A stretch of DNA of 64,000 nt, taken from Pseudomonadota bacterium. GTDB taxonomy: Bacteria > Pseudomonadota > Gammaproteobacteria > Pseudomonadales > Pseudomonadaceae. Where the stretch lies: positions 1-64,000 of the forward strand of contig JAEYXX010000019.1 in the NCBI GenBank assembly GCA_023431055.1, in the 5' to 3' direction. Positions 19,398 through 29,175 of this stretch are shown piece after piece. Made by a program: the position numbers and the translations under genes. How positions within the stretch are numbered: the first letter of the stretch is position 1; the number at the start of each line of letters is the position of its first letter. Under the pieces are notes generated by a model. That model was given only the letters and a program-made list of their open reading frames with translations. It was not told the origin of the DNA and did no database searches.

Positions 19398-20081
19398 TCA
19401 TACCGGCGCAGCTTTCGGCGTGGCGACCTGGTCACGCAGGTACACCGGCTGCGCCTGATCGGCTGGCAAAGCCTCACCGCGCGCCCAGGCAAAACGAGCC
19501 AGGCTCAGCAGGTCTTCGGCGTGCGGCAGCATGCTGCCGTCCATGCTCGCGGGCTTGAGGGCAATGCGTGTGGCAAAGGTGCCCCAGCCCGTACCTGCAC
19601 CGAACCATTCACCACCGCTGCCACGCGGCGCTTCGGCCTGCTCGGGTGGCAGCACCGCTTCCTGACCGAGCAGACGCATTTCGCCCGCCTCGGCGTGATA
19701 GCAGCCCCAGTAGACTTCATCCATGCGCGCATCGATCGCTGCGGCGACCTGAGTGGCGCCCTGCTCACGCAGCGCACGCTGGGCCAGCACAGCCAGGTTG
19801 GAGACCGGCAGCACCGGACGATCCAGCGCGAAAGCCAGGCCCTGCACCACGCCGATGGCAATGCGTACACCGGTGAAGGCTCCGGGGCCACGGCCGAAGG
19901 CGATGGCATCCAGCGCCGAAGCCGCGATGCCGGCGTCGCCCAGCAGTTGCTGGATCATCGGCAACAGGCGCTGCGCATGCAGACGCGGGGCGACTTCATA
20001 GTGGCTGAGCACACGACCGTCATGCAGCAGCGCGACGGAGCAGGCTTCGGTGGCGGTATCCAGGGCCAGGAGAGTGGTCAT
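19398..20081 (-). CDS. tsaB: tRNA threonylcarbamoyladenosine biosynthesis protein TsaB
   Basis: 227 aa with the N-terminal ASKHA segment LLALDTATEACSVALLHDG and GRGPGAFTGVRIAIGVVQGLAFAL, both typical of TsaB. It partners TsaD and TsaE to form t6A37 in ANN-decoding tRNAs. It lies downstream of the HAD phosphatase gene and adk on the same strand. Confidence 0.95.
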   Translation of the reverse strand: MTTLLALDTATEACSVALLHDGRVLSHYEVAPRLHAQRLLPMIQQLLGDAGIAASALDAIAFGRGPGAFTGVRIAIGVVQGLAFALDRPVLPVSNLAVLAQRALREQGATQVAAAIDARMDEVYWGCYHAEAGEMRLLGQEAVLPPEQAEAPRGSGGEWFGAGTGWGTFATRIALKPASMDGSMLPHAEDLLSLARFAWARGEALPADQAQPVYLRDQVATPKAAPV

Positions 20082-20098
20082 TGCATTCGGACAGCTGA

Positions 20099-20126
20099 AG
20101 AAAAAGAGCCGGCATTAGACCGGCTC
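20099..20126 (-). terminator. Terminator of the HAD phosphatase gene
   Basis: Read on the minus strand: GAGCCGG/CCGGCTC hairpin followed by TTTTTCTTC. It separates the phosphatase gene from tsaB. Confidence 0.8.
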
Positions 20127-20195
20127 GACAGGATTTTTTCCAGCGCCATGACGGCGCCCGGCCTGCACCGAGCGACCGACGGGGTCAGCGCAGCC

Positions 20196-20969
20196 TTACC
20201 AGGGTTCGACTACCGGCTCGGCCTCCCAGCCTTTGAGCGGCGCCTTGGACCAGGTGCCGTAACCGGCGTTGGGGAACACGATCCACTCGACGCCCCACTT
20301 GTCGGCCTCTTCGGCGACAGTCTTGCGCTGTGCGTCGAGCGGCGTCTTGCGAAAGCGTGCATCGAAGTCATGCAGCGTATCGCCCAGCAGCATGATGATC
20401 TGATGATCAGCGCTGACGATGGCGCGACGTTCGACCTTCGGCGGGCCGAGCAGCAACACGCTCTCCTCCGATACCTGCGGCAGCCCCAGCTTGGTCAGGG
20501 TGGCCAGGGTGTATTTCTTCTGCTCGTCGGCCCGGTCGGAGATGTAGCGGATGGTCACGCCGAGCTTGTCGGCATGCTCGAGGAATTTCTTCGCACCGGG
20601 AATCAGCTCTGGCGTGCCGTCACGCTCCCACGGCAGCCAGGTATCCCAGGCATCGTATTGGTGACAGTTGGCCAGGTCGCGTGCCAACAGGGCGCTGTTG
20701 TCGATCACGGTCTCATCGAGGTCGGTGACGATGGCCAGCTTGGAAGGATCCTTCGCCGCCGCTACGGCCTTGTCGAGCTTCTCCGTGGCGATATTGTAGG
20801 CCTGCAACTGCAGCGCCTGGACCTCCGCGGATTGCTGCTGAAAGCGCAAACCCATGGTGAATTGCGCGACGGAACAGTCGCTCTTGCCCTGTGCGGCGGT
20901 CTCTGCAAATACCAGCGGAGTGATCAACAACGATACCGCAAGGCCCAGCCAGATGCGTTTCTCGGTCAT
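20196..20969 (-). CDS. HAD-type acid phosphatase / 5'-nucleotidase, e(P4)-like
   Basis: 257 aa. A Sec signal peptide ends near VFA (residue 22) with no lipobox Cys, so the protein should be free in the periplasm, unlike lipoprotein e(P4). The HAD nucleophile motif TDLDETVID puts Asp83 and Asp85 in the active site, followed by ISDRADEQK and MLLGDTLHDF. The family (class C acid phosphatase, PF03767) dephosphorylates nucleotides outside the cytoplasm. It has its own terminator. Confidence 0.9.
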   Translation of the reverse strand: MTEKRIWLGLAVSLLITPLVFAETAAQGKSDCSVAQFTMGLRFQQQSAEVQALQLQAYNIATEKLDKAVAAAKDPSKLAIVTDLDETVIDNSALLARDLANCHQYDAWDTWLPWERDGTPELIPGAKKFLEHADKLGVTIRYISDRADEQKKYTLATLTKLGLPQVSEESVLLLGPPKVERRAIVSADHQIIMLLGDTLHDFDARFRKTPLDAQRKTVAEEADKWGVEWIVFPNAGYGTWSKAPLKGWEAEPVVEPW

Positions 20970-21103
20970 TTAATGCCCTCTTCCTTATAGGTTATCGACA
21001 CGCCCCGACGCAGGCCGGAGGCTTGCACCCTCGATACTAGCCGACCCGTCACTCGGAGCCATGCTTGAGAGCGACCCGAACGTATCCATGTTCCATAAAC
21101 GAC

Positions 21104-21125
21104 CAAGGCCCCTTTCGGGGCCTTG
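21104..21125. terminator. Hairpin downstream of adk
   Basis: CAAGGCCCC/GGGGCCTTG around TTTC, 26 nt past the adk stop. The following T-run is weak on the minus strand. Confidence 0.6.
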
Positions 21126-21151
21126 CTTCGATGACGGCTGGCGGTGCGGAC

Positions 21152-21817
<666 letters not shown>

Positions 21818-22022
21818 TTATCTAGTAATCGGTCGGACTCGCCTCGTGGGGCCAATCTCTTGAATGTAGTGCGGCAGCCGTAGCGGCCAAAAGGCTGCTC
21901 AAGATACACAGCGCACCCCAGGCGCACAAGCCGCCAAAAGTCGGATAAAAACCCTCCTCGTGGCGGCCTGGACCTGCTATGCGGCGCAGCTCAGGCAGCT
22001 GCCTGCCAGCGCCCTGCCGCCC

Positions 22023-24659
22023 TCAGCCAGTGTTGCGCAAGCCCGCTGCAATACCCGCTACGCTGACCAGCAGCGCCTGCTCCAGAGGGCTCTCCGGCGC
22101 CTGTTCGCGTTGCCGGCAGCGCGCCAGCAGCTCGGCCTGCAGCAGGTGCAATGGGTCGAGATAGGTATTGCGCACGCTGATCGATTCCAGGGTTTCCGGA
22201 TTGTGCGCAAGCAGGCGCGACTGCGCGGTCAGTTCCAGCACGGCAGCACAGGCCTGCGACAATAGGTCGCGTAACTGCGCACCCAGCGGCTGCAGCGCCG
22301 GCTCGACCAGGCGCTCGTCATACAGCGCGGCGATACTGGCATCGGCCTTGGTCAGCACCATCTCCAGCATGTCGATGCGCGTACGGAAGAACGGCCAGTG
22401 CTCACGCATGTCCTTCAGCAGCTCGGCGTCGCCACCTGCCAGCGCCTGGCCCAGCGCCTGCTCCCAGCCGAGCCAGGCCGGCAGCATCAGGCGTGTCTGG
22501 GTCCAGGCGAAGATCCAGGGAATCGCCCGCAGGCTCTCGACACCGCCTTCGCGGCGCTTGGCCGGACGGCTGCCCAGTGGCAGACGGCCCAGTTCCTGTT
22601 CCGGTGTCGCCTGGCGGAAGTACTCGACGAACTGCGGATGCTCGCGTACCACGCCGCGATAGGCCTTCACCCCAACCTCGGCGAGGCGATCCATCATCGC
22701 CCGCCAGCTCGGCTGCGGCGCCGGCGGCGGCAGCAAGGTGGCTTCCAGCACAGCCGCGAGATACAGGTTGAGATTCTGCTCGGCGATATCCGGCAGGCCG
22801 AACTTGAAACGGATCATCTCGCCCTGTTCGGTGGTGCGGAAACGTCCCGCCACCGAGCCAGGAGGTTGCGACAGGATGGCCGCGTGAGCCGGGCCACCAC
22901 CGCGCCCGACGGTGCCACCGCGACCGTGGAACAGGAGCAACTCGACCTGATGCTCGCGGCACAGGCGCACCAGTTCCTCCTGCGCGCGGTACTGTGCCCA
23001 GGCTGCGGCGGTGGTACCGGCATCCTTGGCCGAATCGGAATAGCCGATCATCACTTCCTGCGGGCCATGCAGGCGCGCGCGGTAGCCGGGCAAACCCAGC
23101 AGACGATCCATCACCGGTCCGGCGTGGTCGAGGTCGGCCAGGGTTTCGAACAGTGGCACCACGCGCATCGGCCGGCGCAACCCAGCCTCCTTGAGCAGCA
23201 GTTGCACCGCCAGCACATCGGAAGCGGCGCCGGCCATGGAAATCACGTAGGAGCCCAGCGAGGCAGCAGGAGCAGCGGCCACCTCACGGCAGGTGGCGAG
23301 CACTTCGGCCGTATCGGCCGAGGGACGATAGTCGCTTGGAAGCAAGGGCCGGCGGCTGTCCAGTTCACGCTGGAGGAAACTCAGGCGCGCCTCTTCATCC
23401 CATTCGGCGTAGCGGCCGAGACCGAGGTAATCGGTGATTTCCGACATCGCCGCCGCATGCCGGGCGGAGTCCTGCCGTACGTCCAGGCGTACCAGGAACA
23501 GGCCGAAGGTCGCGGCACGGCGCAGGCAGTCGAGTAACGGACCGTCGGCTATGACGCCCATGCCGCACTGGTGCAGCGATTGGTAGCACAGCTGCAGCGG
23601 CGCCAGCAGATCACGGTTGTCCTGCAACACCGAAGGCCCGGCGGCGATATCGGCCGTCAGCGCCTGCTGCGCCCAGCTGCGCGTCTCCCGCAGGCGCTCA
23701 CGCAGTTGCTTGAGCAACGCGCGGTAAGGCTCGGCGCTGTCACCCACCTGCGCGCGCAGCTCATCACTGGCCTGCTGCATCGATAGCTCGGCAGCGAGAT
23801 CATCGACATCGCGCAGATAAAGGTCGGCCGCCATCCAGCGCGCCAGCAGCAGCACCTCGCGAGTGACGCGGGCCGTGACATTGGGGTTGCCGTCACGGTC
23901 GCCACCCATCCACGAGGCGAAACGAATCGGCGCGGCCTCCAGCGGCAGGCGCAAGCCGGTGGCGGCCTCAAGGCTCTGATCGGCACGCCGCAGGAACTGC
24001 GGCACCGCCTGCCACAGCGAATGTTCGATGACGGCGAAGCCCCACTTGGCCTCATCCACCGGACTGGGCCGGCTGCGGCGGATTTCCTCGGTGTGCCAGG
24101 CCTCGGCAATCAACCGTTGCAGGCGCTGGGCGATGCGCTCACGTTCGACCGGCAACAGGTCGCTATGATCCAGCGCCGTCAGTTGCGCGGCGATGGCATC
24201 GTATTTCTGGATCAGGGTACGCCGCGCCACTTCGGTGGGGTGTGCGGTCAGCACCAGCTCGATGTCCAGACGTGCCAGCTGGCGCGCCAGCTCATCGCCG
24301 CCATGCCCCTCGGCGAGCAGCCGCTCGAGCAGCTCGTCCAGCACACGCAGCTCGAAAGGCTCGGGTTCGCCTGCACGGCGGCGGCGCACGCGATGCTGCT
24401 GCTCGGCGATATTGGCCAGGTTGAGGAACTGGTTGAACGCCCGGGCTACGGGCAACAATTCGTCGTCACCGAGGTCGCCCAGGGTGCTGCTCAGTTGCTC
24501 GGAGCCAGCACCAGAGCCGCTGCGGCCGGCCTTGGCGGCCTTGCGTATGCGCTCGATCTTGTCGAGAAACTCGTCGCCCAACTGGGTGCAGATGGTATGC
24601 CCGAGCAGTTCGCCGAGCAGGTGCACCTCTTCACGCAGGCGTGCATCTATTTCCGCCAT
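22023..24659 (-). CDS. ppc: Phosphoenolpyruvate carboxylase
   Basis: 878 aa from ATG 24659 (AAGGAG 7 nt upstream); the frame is open much further but not coding. Makes oxaloacetate from PEP and bicarbonate. The catalytic His motif [11 protein letters not shown] (near 140), [14 protein letters not shown] and [14 protein letters not shown] (near 578) are all intact, as is the C-terminal NTG end. Divergent from the small RHH-like gene. Confidence 0.97.
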   Translation of the reverse strand: MAEIDARLREEVHLLGELLGHTICTQLGDEFLDKIERIRKAAKAGRSGSGAGSEQLSSTLGDLGDDELLPVARAFNQFLNLANIAEQQHRVRRRRAGEPEPFELRVLDELLERLLAEGHGGDELARQLARLDIELVLTAHPTEVARRTLIQKYDAIAAQLTALDHSDLLPVERERIAQRLQRLIAEAWHTEEIRRSRPSPVDEAKWGFAVIEHSLWQAVPQFLRRADQSLEAATGLRLPLEAAPIRFASWMGGDRDGNPNVTARVTREVLLLARWMAADLYLRDVDDLAAELSMQQASDELRAQVGDSAEPYRALLKQLRERLRETRSWAQQALTADIAAGPSVLQDNRDLLAPLQLCYQSLHQCGMGVIADGPLLDCLRRAATFGLFLVRLDVRQDSARHAAAMSEITDYLGLGRYAEWDEEARLSFLQRELDSRRPLLPSDYRPSADTAEVLATCREVAAAPAASLGSYVISMAGAASDVLAVQLLLKEAGLRRPMRVVPLFETLADLDHAGPVMDRLLGLPGYRARLHGPQEVMIGYSDSAKDAGTTAAAWAQYRAQEELVRLCREHQVELLLFHGRGGTVGRGGGPAHAAILSQPPGSVAGRFRTTEQGEMIRFKFGLPDIAEQNLNLYLAAVLEATLLPPPAPQPSWRAMMDRLAEVGVKAYRGVVREHPQFVEYFRQATPEQELGRLPLGSRPAKRREGGVESLRAIPWIFAWTQTRLMLPAWLGWEQALGQALAGGDAELLKDMREHWPFFRTRIDMLEMVLTKADASIAALYDERLVEPALQPLGAQLRDLLSQACAAVLELTAQSRLLAHNPETLESISVRNTYLDPLHLLQAELLARCRQREQAPESPLEQALLVSVAGIAAGLRNTG

Positions 24660-24825
24660 GTCGCACTCCTTCTCCTGACCATTGTCAACAGAGTGCCCAG
24701 CGCGCCAACTTCTTACAAGGGTGCGAGGCGTGCCCAGGCTGCGGTGCGTGTTGGGTTTAGGCCTGTTGATAGGCGCAGCGGATGGTCCGACCGGCATCGC
24801 CTGCGCCCCCGTAAGGAGCGACGAC

Positions 24826-25170
24826 ATGAGAATTCGCGAACTGGCAAAACACTGGGAACAGAATGCCAAGGGTCACCTGACGCCAACCCGCTATCACATT
24901 CACCTGGATGTCGAGTCGGCCGCTCGCCTGGCGGCGCTCACAGAAATGTACCCCAAGCATCACAGCGAAGAGCTGCTCGGCGAGTTGATCGGTGCGGCAC
25001 TGGAAGAGCTGGAGGCCAGCCTGCCCTATGTAAAGGGCAACAAGGTGGTGGCACTGGATGAACAGGGAGATCCTCTGTATGAGGACATAGGGCCGACGCC
25101 ACGTTTTCTGGCCCTGTCGCGCAAGTACCTGCGTGAACTCAGCGATACGGCCAAAGGCAAGAGCCACTAA
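24826..25170 (+). CDS. Conserved hypothetical protein, possible ribbon-helix-helix
   Basis: 114 aa from ATG 24826 with TAAGGAG just upstream. [21 protein letters not shown] then [21 protein letters not shown] gives a strand-helix-helix pattern like a MetJ/Arc-type fold. The C-terminal part ([21 protein letters not shown]) is not recognised. It is divergent from ppc, a conserved position in Pseudomonas from memory. A DNA-binding role is possible but not shown. Confidence 0.75.
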   Translation: MRIRELAKHWEQNAKGHLTPTRYHIHLDVESAARLAALTEMYPKHHSEELLGELIGAALEELEASLPYVKGNKVVALDEQGDPLYEDIGPTPRFLALSRKYLRELSDTAKGKSH

Positions 25171-25577
25171 GACCAGCAGAGTCGAAAACCGTTCGATATA
25201 TCGTTCAGCTGCGCTTGATCTGCGCCCAATACGGGCGCTTATGGCAGCCCTCGCTCGCCTGTGCGAGCGACACGCATGCGCTTGACCTGATCCCATCGGG
25301 TGCATGCCCGCACCGAATAAAACCTCGTAAAACAGGGTAAATCCCTATCTCCACCGACCCTCGCCAACGATAGCCAGCGACTTTCACCACGCGCTTACCT
25401 GACCGACCGGTCATCGCAAAAGCCGTGAGCAAGCTGTCTTTTTTTCTGAACCATTCCAGAAATGTTCAGGTCCCAACTTCAGGCCCCCGCGGCGACACCG
25501 ATCGCCAACGCCCTCGGTAGACGGGCGATATGGCGGGCCAGTAGTCACGGATATCGTCATTCATAGGAGTGTTTCAA
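25171..25577. promoter_or_regulatory. 407-nt non-coding stretch before the DUF4398-lptF pair
   Basis: No gene is supported. Two dyads stand out: CGATATATCG at 25194-25203, directly after the upstream gene, and CTGAAC-N12-GTTCAG at 25446-25469, about 110 nt before the lipoprotein start. LptF is AlgU-dependent in P. aeruginosa, but I found no convincing AlgU -35/-10 pair by eye. Confidence 0.4.
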
Positions 25578-25991
25578 ATGGAGTTAGCCGCCATGAAGAG
25601 CCGTATCGAGAAAGCCCCGCGCAGCCGCCTGCAAGGCATCAAACTGGCTGCCCTGGTATTGGGTAGCAGCCTGGTGCTCGCTGGCTGCGCAGGTAACCCG
25701 CCTACCGAGCAATACGCCGTGACGCAGTCAGCCGTGAACGCGGCGATCAGCGCCGGAGGCACCGAGTTCGCCGCCGTGGAAATGAAAGCGGCGCAGGACA
25801 AGCTCAAGGAAGCCGAGCTGGCCATGCGCGATGAAGACTATGAGAAAGCCCGCCGCCTGGCCGAACAGGCCGAATGGGATGCTCGAGTCGCCGAGCGCAA
25901 GGCCCAGGCAGCCAAGGCCGAACAAGCGCTGCAGGACGCCCGTCAGGGTGTTCAGGAACTGCGTGAGGAAGGCATGCGGAACGCTCAGTGA
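25578..25991 (+). CDS. DUF4398 lipoprotein
   Basis: 137 aa; ATG 25578 with TAGGAG 10 nt upstream (an inner ATG at 25593 is also possible). The lipobox LVLAGC marks a lipoprotein. The mature part is a helical hairpin rich in Ala, Glu and Lys (KAAQDKLKEAELAMRDEDYEKARRLAEQAEWDARVAERKA split here into segments), the DUF4398 pattern. It stops 47 nt before lptF, so the pair is one operon. The two likely act together at the outer membrane/peptidoglycan interface. Confidence 0.88.
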   Translation: MELAAMKSRIEKAPRSRLQGIKLAALVLGSSLVLAGCAGNPPTEQYAVTQSAVNAAISAGGTEFAAVEMKAAQDKLKEAELAMRDEDYEKARRLAEQAEWDARVAERKAQAAKAEQALQDARQGVQELREEGMRNAQ

Positions 25992-26038
25992 GCGGCAAGC
26001 CACCCACCCATTCGCTGACAGATCAAAGGATGAACGCC

Positions 26039-26824
26039 ATGCGTAACCACGTCATGATCCCCGCCCTTCTGGCCCTGAGCGTCGGCCTTGCCGCCTGCTC
26101 GCACCAACCCAACGCCAACCTGGAATCGGCGCGTAGCAACTATTCCTCGCTGCAGAGCGATCCGCAGGCGAGCAAGGTCGCCGCGCTGGAAACCAAGGAA
26201 GCCAAGGAGTGGCTGGACAAGGCCGACAAGGCCTATCTGGACAAGGAAGACGAGAAGAAGGTCGACCAACTGGCTTACCTGACCAACAAGCGTGTCGAGG
26301 TAGCCAAGCAGACCATCGCCCTGCGTACTGCCGAAGCCGAGCTGAAGAACACCTCGGCGCAACGCGCCCAGGCCCTGCTCGATGCGCGTGATGCGCAGAT
26401 CCGCAAACTGCAGGACAGCCTCAACGCCAAGCAGACCGAACGCGGCACCCTGGTGACCTTCGGCGACGTACTGTTCGACTTCAACAAGGCCGAACTCAAG
26501 AGCAGCGCGCTGCCCAACGTCACGCAGCTGGCGCGCTTCCTCCAGGAGAACCCTGAACGCCAGGTGATCGTCGAGGGCTATACCGACAGCGTCGGCTCGG
26601 CCAGCTACAACCAGGGCCTGTCCGAGCGCCGCGCCGAGTCCGTGCGTCGTGCGTTGATTCGCGCCGGTGTGGAGCCGACTCGTATCGTCGCCCAGGGCTA
26701 CGGCAAGGAGTATCCGGTTGCCGATAACTCCACCGACTCCGGTCGCGCGCAGAATCGTCGTGTGGAGGTGACCATCTCCAACGACAACCAGCCTGTGGCT
26801 CCGCGCTCCTCCACCGGCGCCTGA
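26039..26824 (+). CDS. lptF: OmpA-family outer-membrane lipoprotein LptF
   Basis: 261 aa, the length of P. aeruginosa LptF (lipotoxin F). ATG 26039 has AAAGGA upstream, giving a signal that ends in LAAC. Residues about 25-130 are helical and coiled (DUF4398-like); about 140-250 is the OmpA C-terminal peptidoglycan-binding domain with FGDVLFDFNKAELKSSA, EGYTDSVGSASYNQGLSERRA split across it, and QNRRVEV. In P. aeruginosa it is linked to survival under stress. Ends just before a palindromic repeat. Confidence 0.92.
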   Translation: MRNHVMIPALLALSVGLAACSHQPNANLESARSNYSSLQSDPQASKVAALETKEAKEWLDKADKAYLDKEDEKKVDQLAYLTNKRVEVAKQTIALRTAEAELKNTSAQRAQALLDARDAQIRKLQDSLNAKQTERGTLVTFGDVLFDFNKAELKSSALPNVTQLARFLQENPERQVIVEGYTDSVGSASYNQGLSERRAESVRRALIRAGVEPTRIVAQGYGKEYPVADNSTDSGRAQNRRVEVTISNDNQPVAPRSSTGA

Positions 26825-26840
26825 TCGCAGCGCTGCAATG

Positions 26841-27008
26841 AAGAAACCCGCCTATCAGACCGTGAAACGTAGCGAGCGAAGGTCAGGCAAGGCAAAAAAC
26901 GGCGAAAAAGCGCAGTTTACGAGCTGTAAATGAGCATTTTGAGCCGTTTTTTAACGCAGCATGGCCGAGCGCAGTAGTTTTCACACAGCCTGTGATGGCG
27001 GGTTTCTT
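26841..27008. repeat. Long imperfect palindromic repeat, copy A
   Basis: 168-bp element between lptF and the convergent small gene. Outer arms AAGAAACCCGCC (26841-26852) and its perfect complement (26997-27008) enclose a GTGAAAC/GTTTTCAC pair and an inner stem AAAAAACGGC/GCCGTTTTTT. The inner core GAAAAAGCGCAGTTTACG and TGTAAATGAGCATTTTGAG recurs in inverted orientation in copy B (27384-27526). MITE-like in architecture. Confidence 0.8.
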
Positions 27009-27023
27009 TTTGAACGCTTGAGC

Positions 27024-27347
27024 TTACTGCTCCAGCGCCGGAGTCTCTTGGCCCATGCAACGCACGGCCTGCTTCTTGTTATCCACCAGCACGCCGGTCA
27101 GACCTTTCTGCTGCAGGTCGAACAGTACCAGCACGCCGTCGATGCACTGCGCCACCTGGTTGGCCGGCTTGAGCGAAATCTTGTAGTCCTCGCCGGGGAT
27201 GGTCTTGAGCATGGTGAAATCGGACAGCAGCAGGGCATCTTCCGGTTTGGCGAAATGCACGTAGCCGTAGTACCAGAGCACGCCGATGGTGCCAACGATG
27301 CTGGCGACACCCGTGAGGATCATAGGGATGGGATTGCGTTCGGTCAT
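27024..27347 (-). CDS. Small membrane protein, unknown function
   Basis: 107 aa from ATG 27347 (MTERNPIPMILTGV); longer starts run into the repeat. One N-terminal membrane helix (residues about 8-27), then a soluble domain with two Cys (VAQCIDG, VRCMGQ) that could form a disulphide outside the cytoplasm. A homologue sits next to lptF in other pseudomonads from memory. The gene is bracketed by the two inverted copies of the palindromic repeat. Confidence 0.75.
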   Translation of the reverse strand: MTERNPIPMILTGVASIVGTIGVLWYYGYVHFAKPEDALLLSDFTMLKTIPGEDYKISLKPANQVAQCIDGVLVLFDLQQKGLTGVLVDNKKQAVRCMGQETPALEQ

Positions 27348-27383
27348 TGCGGACTCTCTGTTGCGGATTCGGTAGCCGGCCCC

Positions 27384-27526
27384 AGCAGACTGTTGAAAAA
27401 CTACCTGCGTTGTCTGGCCGTCGTTAAAAACAGCCTCAAAATGCTCATTTACAACACGTAAACTGCGCTTTTTCGGCTGTTTTTGCCTAGGCCAATCTGC
27501 CTCGCCTACGTTTTTCAACGACCTGC
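27384..27526. repeat. Long imperfect palindromic repeat, copy B (inverted)
   Basis: 143 bp bounded by AGCAGACTGTTGAAAAAC and, inverted at the right end, AGCAGGTCGTTGAAAAAC. It shares the inner core with copy A, in opposite orientation. Its right terminus contains the stop codon and last few codons of the hydrolase gene. Confidence 0.82.
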
Positions 27527-28381
27527 TAGCCGTTCGACGTATGCCTGCGGCGCGGCGAGGAACGCCAGCAGCGATTCACGCCAGGCGGGCTCGGCAAAGG
27601 TTTGCACGTGCGGGCCACGGGTCGCCTGAAAGGCGCGTGGCGGGTGCGCAGCTTGATACAAACGCTGGCCATTGGAAAGCGGCACGATCGTATCGTCAAC
27701 ACTGTGATAGATCAGCAAGGGCGTGCCCTGGATTCGATCGATGCTGTGAATTGCGCTGTCGCCGTCCGGCACCAGCCAGGACAGCGGCACCTGTAACGGC
27801 CAGGTCAGCCAGCTTTTGCTCAGGGCATAGCGGCCGACATCGCGGTAGCTTGCCGGCACACCATCGAGCGCGATGGCCTGCAAGGTCGACTGGCGCTCTG
27901 CATGCTGCGCCAGGTAATGCACGCCGAGGGCACCGCCAAGACTCTGCCCGAGCAGGAACAGCGGCTTGCCCTTGACCTGCGGCGCCTGATCGAGCCAGGT
28001 GAAGGCCGCGTCGATATCCTGATAGACCTCGGGCAAACGTGGCTTGCCTTCGGACAGACCGTAGCCGCGGTAATCCAGCATCAGCACCTGGTAGCCCTGC
28101 TCCGGCAGCCAATGCACGCCGCCCAGGTGCCAGGCCAGGTTGCCGCCATTGCCATGCAGGTGAAGCACCGTGCCCTTGACCGCGACGCCAGCCTTGGCCG
28201 GCAACCACCAGGCGTGCAGACGGGTGCCATCGGCGGCGCGCAGTTCAATGTCGCGGTACTCCAGGCCGGCACGCTCGGGGGTGATCGGCAGCCCCGGCTC
28301 GGGATAGAACAGCAGGCCGCTGCAACCGACCAGCCACAGGCTAGCCAGCATCAGCACCAGCGCCCTCAGGCTACTTGCCAC
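27515..28381 (-). CDS. Alpha/beta hydrolase lipoprotein
   Basis: About 288 aa from a GTG at 28381 that overlaps the AIM24-like stop codon (GTGGCAAGTAG); an ATG at 28420 would overlap by 50 nt. A lipobox LWLVGC predicts a lipoprotein. HLHGNGGN is the oxyanion motif and GQSLGG the nucleophile Ser elbow; HSVDDTIVP and a late GPHVQTF supply Asp and His. It resembles the BEM46/YqkD-type hydrolases; substrate unknown. The final residues are contributed by a repeat element. Confidence 0.88.
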   Translation of the reverse strand: MASSLRALVLMLASLWLVGCSGLLFYPEPGLPITPERAGLEYRDIELRAADGTRLHAWWLPAKAGVAVKGTVLHLHGNGGNLAWHLGGVHWLPEQGYQVLMLDYRGYGLSEGKPRLPEVYQDIDAAFTWLDQAPQVKGKPLFLLGQSLGGALGVHYLAQHAERQSTLQAIALDGVPASYRDVGRYALSKSWLTWPLQVPLSWLVPDGDSAIHSIDRIQGTPLLIYHSVDDTIVPLSNGQRLYQAAHPPRAFQATRGPHVQTFAEPAWRESLLAFLAAPQAYVERLAGR

Positions 28382-29117
28382 CGGCGCGTACTTCTTCGCG
28401 AGCCTGTACGGTCGCTGCATAGACGCGTTCTGCCAGACGCGAGAACGGCAGGCTCTGGATCCATACAGTGCCGGTGCCCTTTAGCGTCGTCAGCAGGACC
28501 CCTTCGCCGCCGAACAGCATGCTTTTCAGCCCGCCGGCCAGGGCGATGTCGTAATCGATGCCGCTGCTGAAAGCCACCAGGCAGCCGGTGTCCAGGCGCA
28601 GGGTTTCGTTGTTCAGCTCCTTGCGGATTACCGTGCCGCCGGCATGCACGAAGGCCAGGCCATCGCCTTCGAGCTTCTGCAGGATGAAGCCCTCGCCGCC
28701 GAAAAAGCCGGCCCCCAGGCGCTTGGCGAAACTGATGCCGATGCTGGTGCCATGAGCGGCACAGAGAAAGGCGTCCTTCTGACAGATCAACCGGCCGCCG
28801 ATTTTCGCCAGATCGATGGGCACAACCGTACCCGGATAAGGCGCGGCGAAGGCGACCCGCGCCTGGCGCTTGCCGGCGTTGCTGAAGTGGGTCATGAACA
28901 GCGACTCGCCGGTGAGCATGCGCTTGCCGACGCTCCACAGCTTGCCCAGCAGGCCGCTGGACGAACCATCGCCCATGCGCGTTTCGAAGCGCACACCGTC
29001 GGTCATGTAGTTCATCGCCCCGGCCTCGGCGATCACCGTCTCGCCGGGGTCGAGGATGATTTCCACAGATTGCGCCGATGCACCGAGGATTTCGTATTCG
29101 AGTTGATGGCTTGCCAC
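28371..29117 (-). CDS. AIM24/TIGR00266 family protein
   Basis: 248 aa from a GTG at 29117, preceded by GGAGA; the frame reaches 29147 but that start lacks a ribosome site. Beta-rich TRAP-like fold recognised by [44 protein letters not shown] and [13 protein letters not shown]. The family includes mitochondrial AIM24; in bacteria its job is unknown. It overlaps the hydrolase gene and is co-directional with the DUF1704 gene upstream. Confidence 0.9.
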   Translation of the reverse strand: MASHQLEYEILGASAQSVEIILDPGETVIAEAGAMNYMTDGVRFETRMGDGSSSGLLGKLWSVGKRMLTGESLFMTHFSNAGKRQARVAFAAPYPGTVVPIDLAKIGGRLICQKDAFLCAAHGTSIGISFAKRLGAGFFGGEGFILQKLEGDGLAFVHAGGTVIRKELNNETLRLDTGCLVAFSSGIDYDIALAGGLKSMLFGGEGVLLTTLKGTGTVWIQSLPFSRLAERVYAATVQAREEVRAGGK

Positions 29118-29135
29118 GTTCTGCTCTCCGCAATT

Positions 29136-29157
29136 CCCGGATTTCATCCGGGCTACA
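29136..29157. repeat. Single REP arm (type 1)
   Basis: CCCGGATTTCATCCGGGCTA..., the same arm as in the pair at 4078-4139, alone in the 58-nt gap between two co-directional genes. Confidence 0.8.
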
Positions 29158-29175
29158 CCTTGCCGCCTGCTGCCG

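Noticed and set aside
19521..20990. 489-codon plus-strand open frame
   Set aside because: Antisense to tsaB and the HAD phosphatase gene, both of which are certain.
25171..25577. A tRNA or small gene in the long gap before the lipoprotein pair
   Set aside because: No cloverleaf or plausible start with ribosome site could be found on either strand.
26862..26984. Copy A of the palindrome considered as a structured small RNA gene
   Set aside because: No promoter or separate terminator is visible, and a second copy with the same core argues for a repeat element.
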